The notes beneath the pieces were generated by a model. The model was not told the DNA's origin, did no database searches, and saw nothing but the letters and a program-made list of their open reading frames with translations. From contig CM030723.1 of the NCBI GenBank assembly GCA_018127085.1, positions 315,685 to 379,684 on the forward strand: 64,000 bases of DNA. The letters run 5' to 3'. How positions within the stretch are numbered: the first letter of the stretch is position 1; every line of letters starts with the position of its first letter. Made by a program: the position numbers and the translations under genes. Shown in pieces: positions 12,826-21,753 of the stretch. Source of the stretch: Pneumocystis sp. 'macacae'. Its lineage: Eukaryota; Ascomycota; Pneumocystomycetes; Pneumocystales; Pneumocystaceae.

Positions 12826-13240
12826 GATTTCTTAAATCTTTTAATTATTTCTTCAGCCAAACAAAATAAATTAATTCGCTTAATCAACAAAAAAAAGAAA
12901 AATGTACAGAAACAAGAAAAAAGCAGTATTTTTTACTCCGAATCTCATAAACAAACAAACATAGCAGCTTAGTCCTCAAGAAATACTAAATATTTTGATT
13001 CAAAAAATTAACAATAAAAATATAACAAAAAATAAGAGGAAGAAAAGTTGAAAAGAATAACCTAAAACTTTATTAAAAGAATATGTCTATATATATATAT
13101 TCACGAAAAATAGACACAAATTTAAGTCTTTTTTTATAAAAAATCAAAACAATATCTTTTCTTGACGTCAACGAAGCAGAAAAAACATCCAACCTGACAA
13201 AAAATTCATTTAAATTTAAACACAAAAAAAAGTAAAAATT
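12826..13240. promoter_or_regulatory. divergent promoter region OPA3 / ATP3 with CRE-like palindrome
   Basis: 415-base intergenic region between two divergent nuclear genes for mitochondrial proteins. It contains a perfect 10-bp palindrome TTGACGTCAA at 13162-13171 (core TGACGTCA, the bZIP/ATF CRE site), about 70 bases before the ATP3 start codon. Binding by a fungal ATF/CREB-type factor is an inference. Confidence 0.45.
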
Positions 13241-14490
13241 ATGCTGAATTTGTGGATTAGAAGAACTCTATTACACAAAATAGGTCTCTATCATTCCGAG
13301 TATTCCTTTTCAACCGTTTTTTTTACTCAACTAATAAAAATAATATAGTTTTACTATTGTACTTCAAACACGCTATATGGCCACTTTAAGAGAGATTGAA
13401 GGCCGCTTAAAGTCTAAAAACCTTCATTATTATTGGGTTACATCATCTAATAAGTTTTAGGTCCATTAAAAACATTGAAAAGATTACAAAAACCATGAAA
13501 ACCGTTGCATCGTAAGAAATTTATTTACACATTTCTAAGAAATACTAAACACAACAGAACAAAGATGACACATTCTCAAAAAGAAATGGAAAAAGCAAAA
13601 GTCTACGGATTTTCTCATGAGGAACTTTTTATTCATTCAAAAACAAAAGCACCTGAAAATTCAAAAACACTTTATATTGTTTGTTCCTCAGATAAAGGTC
13701 TTTGCGGAGGAGTTCATTCTCAAATTACTAAAATGACTCGAAAATTGGTTGAAAAGAATCCAGAAGGTCAAATTATTATACTTGGAGATAAAGCTAAAAT
13801 GCAACTTTCACGATACATTCCAAAAAATATAGTGATGTCATTTAGTCATGTTGGAAAAGATATTCCTAAATTTTCTGATGCACAAGCAATTGCTCATGAA
13901 ATTCTTTTATCAAAAAAAGAATTTGATACTATTGATATTATATATAACCAACTTAAAAGTACAGTTTCATATATACCAGTTACAAGAACGGTCTATTCTG
14001 AGCAGGTATTCAGGAGTTCTGGTGAATATTTTGCATATAGTTTGCATTAAATTAAATTATTTAAGAAAATATTGATATATATGAAATTGAAGACGATGTT
14101 TTGTCGAATCTCAAAGAATTTTCACTAGCAACAAGCATTTTCTCCTCGCTTGTTGAAAGTCATGCATGCGAAGTATATTTCTTTCTTTTAATGATATAGT
14201 ACTCAAAATAGCTCACAGATTTCTGCTCGACGTAATGCAATGGACAATGCGTCAAAAAATGCATTGGAGATGATTAAGAAATTTCAAATATCATATAATC
14301 GGTAAGTAAAAATATTTATTTTATATTTCTAACATATCTTCAGTCAACGACAGATAAGTTTTTTCTTTTTTAAACTATTCAACTGACTTTTTTACGCTGC
14401 AATTACTACTGAATTAATAGATATTATTACAGGTTTGTTAATTTCTTTTATTTGCATTTTTCTGATATTATAGGTGCTAGTGCCTTATAA
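13241..14490 (+). CDS. ATP3: mitochondrial F1 ATP synthase gamma subunit
   Basis: Central rotor shaft of the F1-ATPase in the mitochondrial matrix. Nine exons: 13241-13299, 13349-13411, 13461-13511, 13558-14021, 14066-14172, 14219-14301, 14344-14353, 14396-14432, 14474-14490; 296 residues. A presequence (MLNLWIRRTLLHKI, basic and amphipathic) precedes the mature start MATLREIEGRLKSIKN. Conserved blocks: EKITKTMKTVAS, SSDKGLCGGVHSQI, SARRNAMDNASKNA and the C-terminal QAAITTELIDIITGASAL. Two structural oddities: exon 7 is only 10 nt, and the intron after it (14354-14395) begins AT and ends AC. The exon 4 donor is chosen at 14022 (GTGAAT); 14016 would also keep the frame. The gene family is certain and the 3' splice model is the best fit to the family sequence. 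Confidence 0.93.
14354..14395 (+). other. probable AT-AC intron in ATP3
   Basis: 42-nt intron starting ATAAGTTTTT and ending TTTTTTAC, with a branch-like CAACTGAC near its 3' end. Removing it joins exon 7 to GCT GCA ATT and yields RQAAITTELID, matching the gamma-subunit consensus residue for residue. Read through, it gives an in-frame TGA. U2-type AT-AC introns with an ATAAGT donor are known elsewhere; use of one here is inferred. Confidence 0.65.
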
Positions 14491-14824
14491 ATGGTTCTGC
14501 TGTTCCTATCCCATTGCTGTGTTTTATGATAAACCATGTTCAAAATAAAAACGTTTAAACATATTGTGTATTATTCTATCTCCTTAATTTAAACAACGTA
14601 TAAACTATTTTTTCTTGTTTGTGTTTTCTCTATTTCTTACATTTACCCTGCATTATTATAAAACGACGTTTACAATAAGTTATCAGAACCTATAAAAAAA
14701 TCAACTGTATTTTAAGTCCCAATGAAATAGAATAACACATAAGTATGGAAAAATTATCATTTAGAACAAATCCAACACTTTGTTTTGATATATCTTATGT
14801 TAAAAGTATGTTTAAGCTATAAAA
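14491..14824. other. intergenic region ATP3 / MIX23
   Basis: Tandem genes; holds the ATP3 3' flank and the MIX23 promoter. AT-rich, nothing else recognised. Confidence 0.6.
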
Positions 14825-15385
14825 ATGGACATAAAAATTACTAAAAACATTTTAATAGACTTTTTGCGATTAAGTCGTTCCCAATTAGATGGTAATATGA
14901 ATAGGAATAACAAAAAAATTCTAAATTTTGAAGACTCAATTACGTTTCACCTAAACTCTTTGTCTGTACCAAAACCATTTACTTCAGAATCAATCAAGAC
15001 GAAACCTGTACACTCAAACGTACCTCTGCAACCAGATACAGACGCATGTATGGCATTCATTCAAAAGCTTTTTAGCGTCTGGGAAACACGTTCTTCACTA
15101 TTAATATATTGTGGAGCGATTGCTAACGAAACAGAATTGCCAATGTTATCTGAACCACAGAAAGATTCATTCTCAAATAAAATGCAAATGAAAACAGCAG
15201 ATAATAGCATTTTGAAACTTATAATTGATCAAGAGAAGCAGATTGAACGCGTTGTTCGCGATCATTCATGGGAACAAGTCCTCAAGCGCTGTGGATTTAT
15301 TGGACTAAGTAAAACACATGAAATAGCAATGCAGGAATGGAGTTCAGAAAATTCAAAAATACAAACTCCTTATACACATGAATAA
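14825..15385 (+). CDS. MIX23: MIX23 / Cid2-family mitochondrial intermembrane-space protein
   Basis: Intronless 186-residue protein. The family (CCDC58 in humans, Cid2 in fission yeast, Mix23 in budding yeast) sits in the mitochondrial intermembrane space and influences protein import. The diagnostic feature is a pair of cysteines 21 positions apart: CMAFIQKLFSVW...LLIYC, with the same 20-residue spacing I recall for human CCDC58. Downstream is the conserved tail motif VVRDHSWEQVLKRCGF (human form: VNDRSWKVFNERC). An insert of about 30 residues between these blocks is fungal-specific and polar. The N-terminal 55 residues are poorly conserved. It lies between ATP3 and TIM17, which fits a mitochondrial role. 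Family assignment rests on the cysteine spacing and the C-terminal motif. Confidence 0.82.
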   Translation: MDIKITKNILIDFLRLSRSQLDGNMNRNNKKILNFEDSITFHLNSLSVPKPFTSESIKTKPVHSNVPLQPDTDACMAFIQKLFSVWETRSSLLIYCGAIANETELPMLSEPQKDSFSNKMQMKTADNSILKLIIDQEKQIERVVRDHSWEQVLKRCGFIGLSKTHEIAMQEWSSENSKIQTPYTHE

Positions 15386-15626
15386 AAGATAATAAAGGAA
15401 CACATATCCTTTGTATTTAATATACTCTTTTAAAAAATTAAACAAAGCACAAGTTGACTATTCTTGAGTTTGCAAAGGACACAAGATAGAATACTATCAT
15501 TAGAAGAATATATACAAGTAATTGGAAAATCGAGAACACTATTATCTTTACTAATAATTAACTCGTTTATACTTTACCAGCTGACTATACGGGCACCCAC
15601 CCTTCGGTATTCGTGCACAAAAAACC

Positions 15627-16243
15627 ATGTCATATCATGATCATTCTAGAGATCCTTGGTAAGTTTTTTAACATAAAAAATAAAATAAAATAAACATATG
15701 AGATCTTCTAACAAATAAATAGTCCATATGTTGTAAGTTTATATTTCCTTACAAGAAAAAAACTAAATTAAAGGAGATTTTATCAGATTTTGGAGGTGCT
15801 TTTGCAATGGGTGCTATTGGAGGGGGTTTATGGCATTCAGTGAAAGGGTTTCGAAATTCTCCATCAGGAGAAAAAATTATAGGAGCGATTGCAGCAGTAA
15901 AAGCTCGTGCACCAGTTTTGGGCGGAAATTTTGGAGTCTGGGGAGGCGTTTTTTCATCGTTTGATTGTGCAGTAAAAAGTATACGGAAAAAAGAAGACCC
16001 ATGGTTTTTTAAAGAGTTTTTTTTCTGAGTATTAAAATATTCAGGAATGCAATTTTGGCAGGATTTTTAACGGGTGGTACATTAGCAATACGTGGGGATT
16101 TTCGATCAATTAGAAACTCTGCTGTTGGTTGTGCATGTTTATTAGCAATTTTTGAAGGTGTTGGTATTGCGTTTAACCGAGCCATGGCAGAACAAAATCG
16201 ACCTATACAACCACAAATTCCAGAAACAATACCAGCAACTTAA
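15627..16243 (+). CDS. TIM17: TIM17, core subunit of the TIM23 translocase
   Basis: Inner-membrane subunit of the presequence translocase that imports matrix proteins. Exons 15627-15658, 15723-15732, 15777-16003 and 16045-16243 give 155 residues. Start: [20 protein letters not shown], the family N-terminus with conserved arginine and cysteine. Four membrane segments are visible: around [53 protein letters not shown], and [19 protein letters not shown]. The GxxxG-rich helices and the RxxxNSxxG loop are typical. Exon 2 is only 10 nt (TCCATATGTT) and supplies the conserved Cys-Pro-Tyr-Val. The upstream leader (15579-15622) is unusually GC-rich for this genome. Family call secure; the 10-nt exon is required to reproduce the family sequence. 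Confidence 0.93.
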
Positions 16244-16608
16244 AAATGGGTTTACCGAAAACAAGGTAGATATTCATTTTTAGATTCTAAATGCTTTGAC
16301 TTTGTTACTATTTTTTCTTTAACCTTCTGCATTTTCTGCCTTCGTAATTTCATTCTATTGAGGGCAAATCAAACCAAAATCCCTTAAGTATTTTCGAACT
16401 GAAGTTATTCAGTATTTTTACATATAAACCTAATTAGGGAATATTTATTTATCTGTAAATGTCCATAGTAAATTAAACTTTACATTTATTAAAATCCATG
16501 ATCAAATAAATCACGAAATAAACAATTAATAAAATATAAACATTTTAATAAACATGTACACTTTAAGCACATTCGTGCTTTCTTCAAAGTTTTTTTCCAT
16601 AAAATCAA
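16244..16608. other. intergenic region (convergent TIM17 / RPL6)
   Basis: AT-rich shared 3' flanks. No coding or RNA feature recognised. Confidence 0.6.
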
Positions 16609-17231
16609 TTAGAATTTCATCATGTGCGGTAAATCATTTTTACTAAGGGAAAATATGGTTGAAAGATATTTTTTCAAGTATGGAACCTCAGAAATCGACC
16701 TGAGAATAGCAGAATCAACTTCTTTTTGATCTGCAATACGTGAAGCATCCAATTGTTTTGTCTTTTTTTCACCAAAAAATTCGTCCTCAGTAGTATTTTT
16801 CTTAGCACATTTTACTGACTTAGCATTTTGCGAAAAATACTCTTTAGTATACTTTGCAAGATCTAGAGAAGAAATATCAACTACTACGCCAGAACATGCA
16901 ATTACAAATGCCGGATTAATCCTACGGACTAAAAAAATAAGCTTACTTCTAAAAAGCCCAAAACATACGAGGAACACCATTAACTCTATAAGGACCAGTA
17001 ACGAGAATCATATCATCAAGTTGCTTCAAAAACACAACACGTTTCCCACTATACCGACCAGCAAGAATAATACATATAACACCTGGCTTTAACTAAACAA
17101 AAATTTATTTTCTGAAAAAAAAAAAAGAAAACCTTTACACTCGAACGAAGAACTGGAGCTCTACATACTTTCTTGCGTTTTTTAACAACCTTTTGGTCAT
17201 TTATTGGACGATATAAAGAAGTACCAATCAT
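16609..17231 (-). CDS. RPL6: 60S ribosomal protein eL6
   Basis: Structural protein of the large cytoplasmic ribosomal subunit. Exons 17231-17133, 17092-16969 and 16928-16609, 180 residues. After a basic N-terminus ([16 protein letters not shown]) comes the SH3-like/KOW core: [39 protein letters not shown] and [15 protein letters not shown]. The C-terminal third is lysine-rich with the eL6 signature of a [17 protein letters not shown] acidic-basic segment and [11 protein letters not shown]. The second splice restores VPLRRINP exactly as in other eL6 proteins. Length is normal for the family (fungal eL6 about 175-195). Neighbours are unrelated. High confidence. Confidence 0.93.
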
Positions 17232-18189
17232 TATAATATCTTATTTATTTTTTTATATAATTCCTATTTGAAAACTAATTACTATTAGTATTTGTAAAAA
17301 AGAAATATAAACAGCATAAAAGCATAAAACTATTTATTTTCTCATTAATATTTCACGTTTTTTGAACTTTAAAATAAATAAAAAAACTATATAAACACAT
17401 AAAAAACTTATTTTCCTTCAAGCAAAAAGAAAAAAGTATTCTTTATATGGATTCTAGTGAATCCATTTCTCTTAAATGGACATACTACCTTTTTTAATTG
17501 GAAAATTCAATAATTCGATTTTACCAATTCTTTTTTTAAAGTTCGGTAAAATTTTCGAAATTAAACCAATAAAAAAATAAATATCTAAAATATTAGATAA
17601 AATTTAATAATTAAAGACTTAAAGTTTTATTATGAATTTATATGAAATAGTCATTTAAAATAATTAAGAAATAATTTTTAAGAAATAATTTTAATAACAA
17701 TAAATACATATTTATTTTTTTGAAAAAACGACTTTTACCATAATTAACCACAATTACATAGCTGCAAAATATAAAAGAAGTCATTAAAAATATAATACTT
17801 TAATTTCCCTCCAAATATTGCTTTATTTCCCATCAACCTTTAAAGTATTAATTATAAATGTTTTGAAAATAAAATAGCTTTAATATAAACTTGTATATAG
17901 ATAAAAGAAAAAGCTATTTTGATAAAAAGGTTTCAATAAAAGGGCTACCAAGTCAACTTTCAATTAAAATAAGAAATAGATCACACCAAAAAGAAACAAT
18001 TTTACAGCTATACAAATTGCATAAGACAATATCAGATTATCTTTTCATACTTACTGACTTCTATATTCTAAAATCAAAACCTAAACATACCATTTGTTTT
18101 TATCAGCACATATATTAGATATACATTAAGACATTAAACTCGAATTAGTATATGTATTATTGAGTAATTTCAGAGTATTTCTTTAAATG
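17232..18189. other. gene-free AT-rich stretch RPL6 / LAMTOR2
   Basis: About 960 bases holding the RPL6 promoter and the LAMTOR2 3' flank. A short inverted repeat GGATTC-TAGT-GAATCC lies at 17449-17464. An open frame at 17891-18118 lacks an ATG and family features. No RNA gene recognised. Confidence 0.5.
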
Positions 18190-18732
18190 CTACAAATCCT
18201 TTATTCCTTCAAGTTCCTTCAAAAGATGGTTTTTAATTGACTCTGCTTTCATGTGCATAAAACCAAGTTTTGAATTCTCATCACCCACTAAACATAACAA
18301 TATTGGTTCGGATAAAACAGAAACGTGAATAGATTCTTCGTGTCGTGGAAGACGAATACATAGGATCATAATATTCCCATTCTGCAAAATATAAAATTAA
18401 CTTCTGCATTTTTTTTCAAAAAAAGAACTCTTACTAAACATTCGATACCAAGCCAATTACAACCAAATGCTTTTTTATTTGCATTTGTCAAAGACCCAAC
18501 ATGGCCATCTACTCCCATTTTCTCATATCCAGACCATACTTGTGCTGCAAGTGCAGCATAAATACGAGCATTTTTTTGCGATAAAGACGCTTGAGACAAC
18601 AGTTGACCAGATGATGTCAATAAACTAAATATTACCAATATTTACTTAAAAAAAAGAAACCTACATGCAAGACGTAATAGAAGCATCAAGGGACTGCGAA
18701 AGTAATGACATTAAAGCCTTTGTCCGTATCAT
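18190..18732 (-). CDS. LAMTOR2/Ego3-like Roadblock-domain protein
   Basis: Small Roadblock/LC7-fold protein resembling LAMTOR2 (p14) of the Ragulator/EGO complex, which anchors Rag GTPases and TORC1 signalling at the vacuole or lysosome. Exons 18732-18665, 18624-18435 and 18381-18190, 149 residues. The start MIRTKALMSLLSQSLD aligns with the LAMTOR2 start (MLRPKALTQVLSQ). Then come LLTSSGQLLSQ, IYAALAAQVWSGYEK and a beta-strand pair NGNIMILCIRL, as in the p14 core. The C-terminal helix KAESIKNHLLKELEGI ends the fold. It is longer than human p14 (125) owing to a charged loop (HEESIHVSVLSEPI region). Identity as LAMTOR2 orthologue is likely; other Roadblock proteins are a weaker alternative. Confidence 0.75.
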
Positions 18733-19185
18733 TTTGTAATTGATTTTTTTAAAAAATTTATAAACGTTCAAAATACAAAAAATGAGTTATATGTATTTTT
18801 TTAGTAAAAAAACATCAAAAATTAAAAAATAATAAGAATCCAAATAAGAAAAGTTCTTTTTATGCTATTTCTCTCTTATTCTTTATTTTAATACGATTTT
18901 AAGTAAATTAAATGATCTATTCGAAATATAAAACAAAATTAAATATAATATATTTTTCTAAAAATAATAAAATAAGAAATTATTTTTATACAGAAAGTGA
19001 TTTGATAAATAAAAACTTTGTTTTCGAAAATTTTCATTTTTTATAATGAATTTTGTCTTTTCTTTTTGAATAAAAATAAGGAATATTTATTAAGTCCTTT
19101 TAAAAACAAATTTTTTATTTTTGGATAAAAATATATCTTAAATTATTTTTTATTTATTAGGGAACTGTTTATACGAAACATTTTT
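18733..19185. other. divergent intergenic region LAMTOR2 / COX15
   Basis: AT-rich bidirectional promoter region of about 450 bases; no further feature recognised. Confidence 0.55.
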
Positions 19186-20695
19186 ATGTATTTCATAAAT
19201 TATTTGAATAGAATGACTTTCTTGACAAAAATATTAAAGAATCGCAATAGTCAATTATTTGATTTATTGATATTAAAAAGACAATATACGGATGTATTTT
19301 CATATAGGAAGGGTTCATTTTTTTCTCCAGTATTTAAAAGACTGCCTTTTTTATTTAAAATATCACATTGTCTATGTCAAAATAAAAGCATTTCATTTTT
19401 CACAGTTGAAAAAATTAATAGTCGAACAAATAAAGTTTATGTAGGATACTGGCTTTTGGGGTGTTCAAGTCTTGTATTTATGATGATTGTACTTGGAGGA
19501 TTAACTCGCCTAACACAATCAGGGTTTATAAATTTTTATATATCATAAAATGCTAAGATTCTTTAGGTTAAGTATTACAGAATGGAAACCTATTACTGGA
19601 ATTTTCCTTCCCTTATCTCGTGATAAATGGATCCTTGAATTTGAGAAGTATAAAACTACACCAGAATTTAACTATCTTAATCAAAATATTTCTCTATCTG
19701 ATTACCAATTTATTTATAGTATGGAATGGGGACATAGAATTTTTGGTCGAATTATTGGAACTATTTTTATTCTTCCAGCAGCATATTTCATTATAAAAAA
19801 AAAAGTGATTCCAAGTATAGCAAAAAGAATATTTTTTATGGGAGGATTATTAGGATTACAAGGATTCATTGGCTGGTGGATGGTTAAATCAGGATTGGAT
19901 TATGAAAATTTTAAAGAAATAGGATCAGTCCCACGAGTCAGTCAATATCGATTAGCAATTCATCTAGGAACAGCTCTTTCTTTATATATTACTATGTTAT
20001 GGACAGGACTAGATATATTAAAAGAAAATAAATGGATTACTAAGACAAACGAAGCTAAAGATCTTGTTCTTAAAGAATTAAACAGTCGTCCGTTTCAAAA
20101 ATTAAAAAAAATGGTTTTAACATTAAATTGTTTAGTATTTATAACAATGTTATCAGGTAGTGTATATTATCAGTTAAATTATCAAATTAATTCTTTAGGA
20201 GCATTTGTTGCAGGATTAGATGCAGGTCTTATTTATAATACTTTCCCACATATGGGAAAATCCCTAATTCCACCAAAATCCGAACTTTTTTCTGAAAAAT
20301 ATTCATATAATACGTCTAAATCTGATATATGGTGGAGAAACATGTTGGAAAATCCCGTAACGGTTCAACTCAATCATAGAATTCTTGCAACAAGTACATT
20401 TTTCTTAACAACTATAGTATTTTTATATTCACGAAGAATGACATTTTTAAAAATAGCCTCACCAAAATTAAAGAACATTATTTCAACTCTTATGGCAACT
20501 GTTTTCATGCAGGTTATTCTTGGTATATCAACTTTAGTATATCTAGTCCCTATACCATTAGCTACTGCACATCAAACAAATAGTCTTATTGTTTTAACGT
20601 CTATTATAATTGCAGGAAATAGATTATGCATACCAAAATATTTTTTAAAAAAATGCCCAATTTATCAAGTTATTTCAAACTCAAATAAAACTTAA
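19186..20695 (+). CDS. COX15: heme A synthase COX15
   Basis: Mitochondrial inner-membrane enzyme converting heme O to heme A for cytochrome c oxidase. Exons 19186-19523 and 19567-20695 give 488 residues. A basic presequence of roughly 85 residues precedes the first membrane helix (VGYWLLGCSSLVFMMIVLGG). Conserved motifs: GGLTRLTQSGLSITEWKP, the heme-ligand histidines in MEWGHRIFGR, AIHLGTALS, QLNHRILATS and TAHQTNSL, and the lumenal PRVSQYRLA. Eight helices can be drawn. The intron at 19524-19566 splits GLTRLTQSG from LSITEW, and its removal restores the family sequence. Two start methionines are possible (19186 and 19213); the first is used. Confidence high. Confidence 0.95.
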
Positions 20696-20797
20696 AAATA
20701 GTATAAAAGTTTGATCATCTAGTTGCAAAAGGACATCTAAATACTTCCAATGCATTAACAGTCTTTAAAATAATAATTACATTGTTTAATAATATCT

Positions 20798-21353
20798 TTA
20801 AGAATACATATTATCATATTCGTCGTCTTGAGATATTGCAGGCTTTTCTTTCAGTACAGATCTACGACACACTGGGCATGTTGGGTTTATTTTGAGCCAA
20901 AGACTAATACATTCATCGAATTTATGGCCACACTCTAATCTAACAACAAATGGATATTTATCTTCTAAAAAACTGACTTTACAAATTGAACAAATATCAT
21001 CTGGTTTGAGTGTTTTCAAGGGAACACGGTCTAATGTATCCATAAAATTCTCTGGAAGACTAGTCTTTGTATTTTCGAAATTATTTATAAACTGAGACAT
21101 TAATAAATCTGTTATTGATGATAAAGTATTCATTGAATAATTTTGTAAAACACTATACAAGTTAGACGTCCATATTATTAAAAATAAAATCATACTTGCT
21201 AATTTCAAAAAATGATGCGTTTTTTTCCTGCAATGTTTCTGATAAAAAAGAAGTAAGATTTTCTCTATGCCTTCTAGATTCTAAAATAGTATTTTGTGTT
21301 TGTTGTTCTGGGTACCTATGAGACCCATTCTCATCTAAATAACAAATTTTCAT
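20798..21353 (-). CDS. RING-type zinc-finger protein, probable E3 ubiquitin ligase
   Basis: Two exons, 21353-21196 and 21152-20798, 170 residues. The C-terminal half carries a RING finger: CSICKVSFLEDKYPF, then LECGHKFDECI and NPTCPVCRRS. The ligand order is C-x2-C, C-x-H, then Asp at the position where RING-H2 proteins have the second His, then C and C-x2-C. Asp can bind zinc and is seen in some fungal RINGs. The N-terminal half is polar, with no membrane segment. Architecture (disordered N-terminus plus terminal RING) suggests a soluble E3 ligase. I cannot assign an orthologue. It is followed on the same strand by RAP1 upstream. Domain call firm, function inferred. Confidence 0.8.
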
Positions 21354-21753
21354 ATATTTTAATTAATATTTATTTTTTACCTTGATAAATAGACATTTTT
21401 CATATCGTTATAAGAAAAGTTGTAAAACAATTATAAATAAAACATTTTAAAATTATTTGAAAAAATTTTATAATTTATTTATCAAATAAATTATTCAATA
21501 TAAACAAACTATTATTTTAAAATATTTAATATAATAAATATTTAATAAAGAATAATTCGATTTATTAAAAATATTAAATTCCAATAAATATTAATGATTC
21601 ATTCTACTTAAACTCAATTTAAGTTAAGTAAATATTCAATATATTCATTGCTTATCTTTTATAAATTGTATAAGTAAATCAAAAAATTATAAAATATAAA
21701 AATTATCAATATTATAAAAACAACACAATTATTGTAATAAATATAATTTTTAC
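21354..21753. other. intergenic region RAP1 / RING gene
   Basis: Very AT-rich tandem intergenic region; many TTTAAA/ATTTATT runs, nothing else seen. Confidence 0.6.

Noticed and set aside
15579..15622. GC-rich leader before TIM17 with GCAC/GTGC pairing and a TTCG loop
   Set aside because: The possible stem is only four base pairs and the inner bases do not pair well; not called as an RNA element.
17449..17464. GGATTC-TAGT-GAATCC inverted repeat
   Set aside because: Six-base arms alone, with no surrounding gene or terminator context, are not enough to call a feature.
17891..18118. 75-codon ORF between RPL6 and LAMTOR2
   Set aside because: No ATG in the frame, no family motif, typical chance frame of AT-rich DNA.
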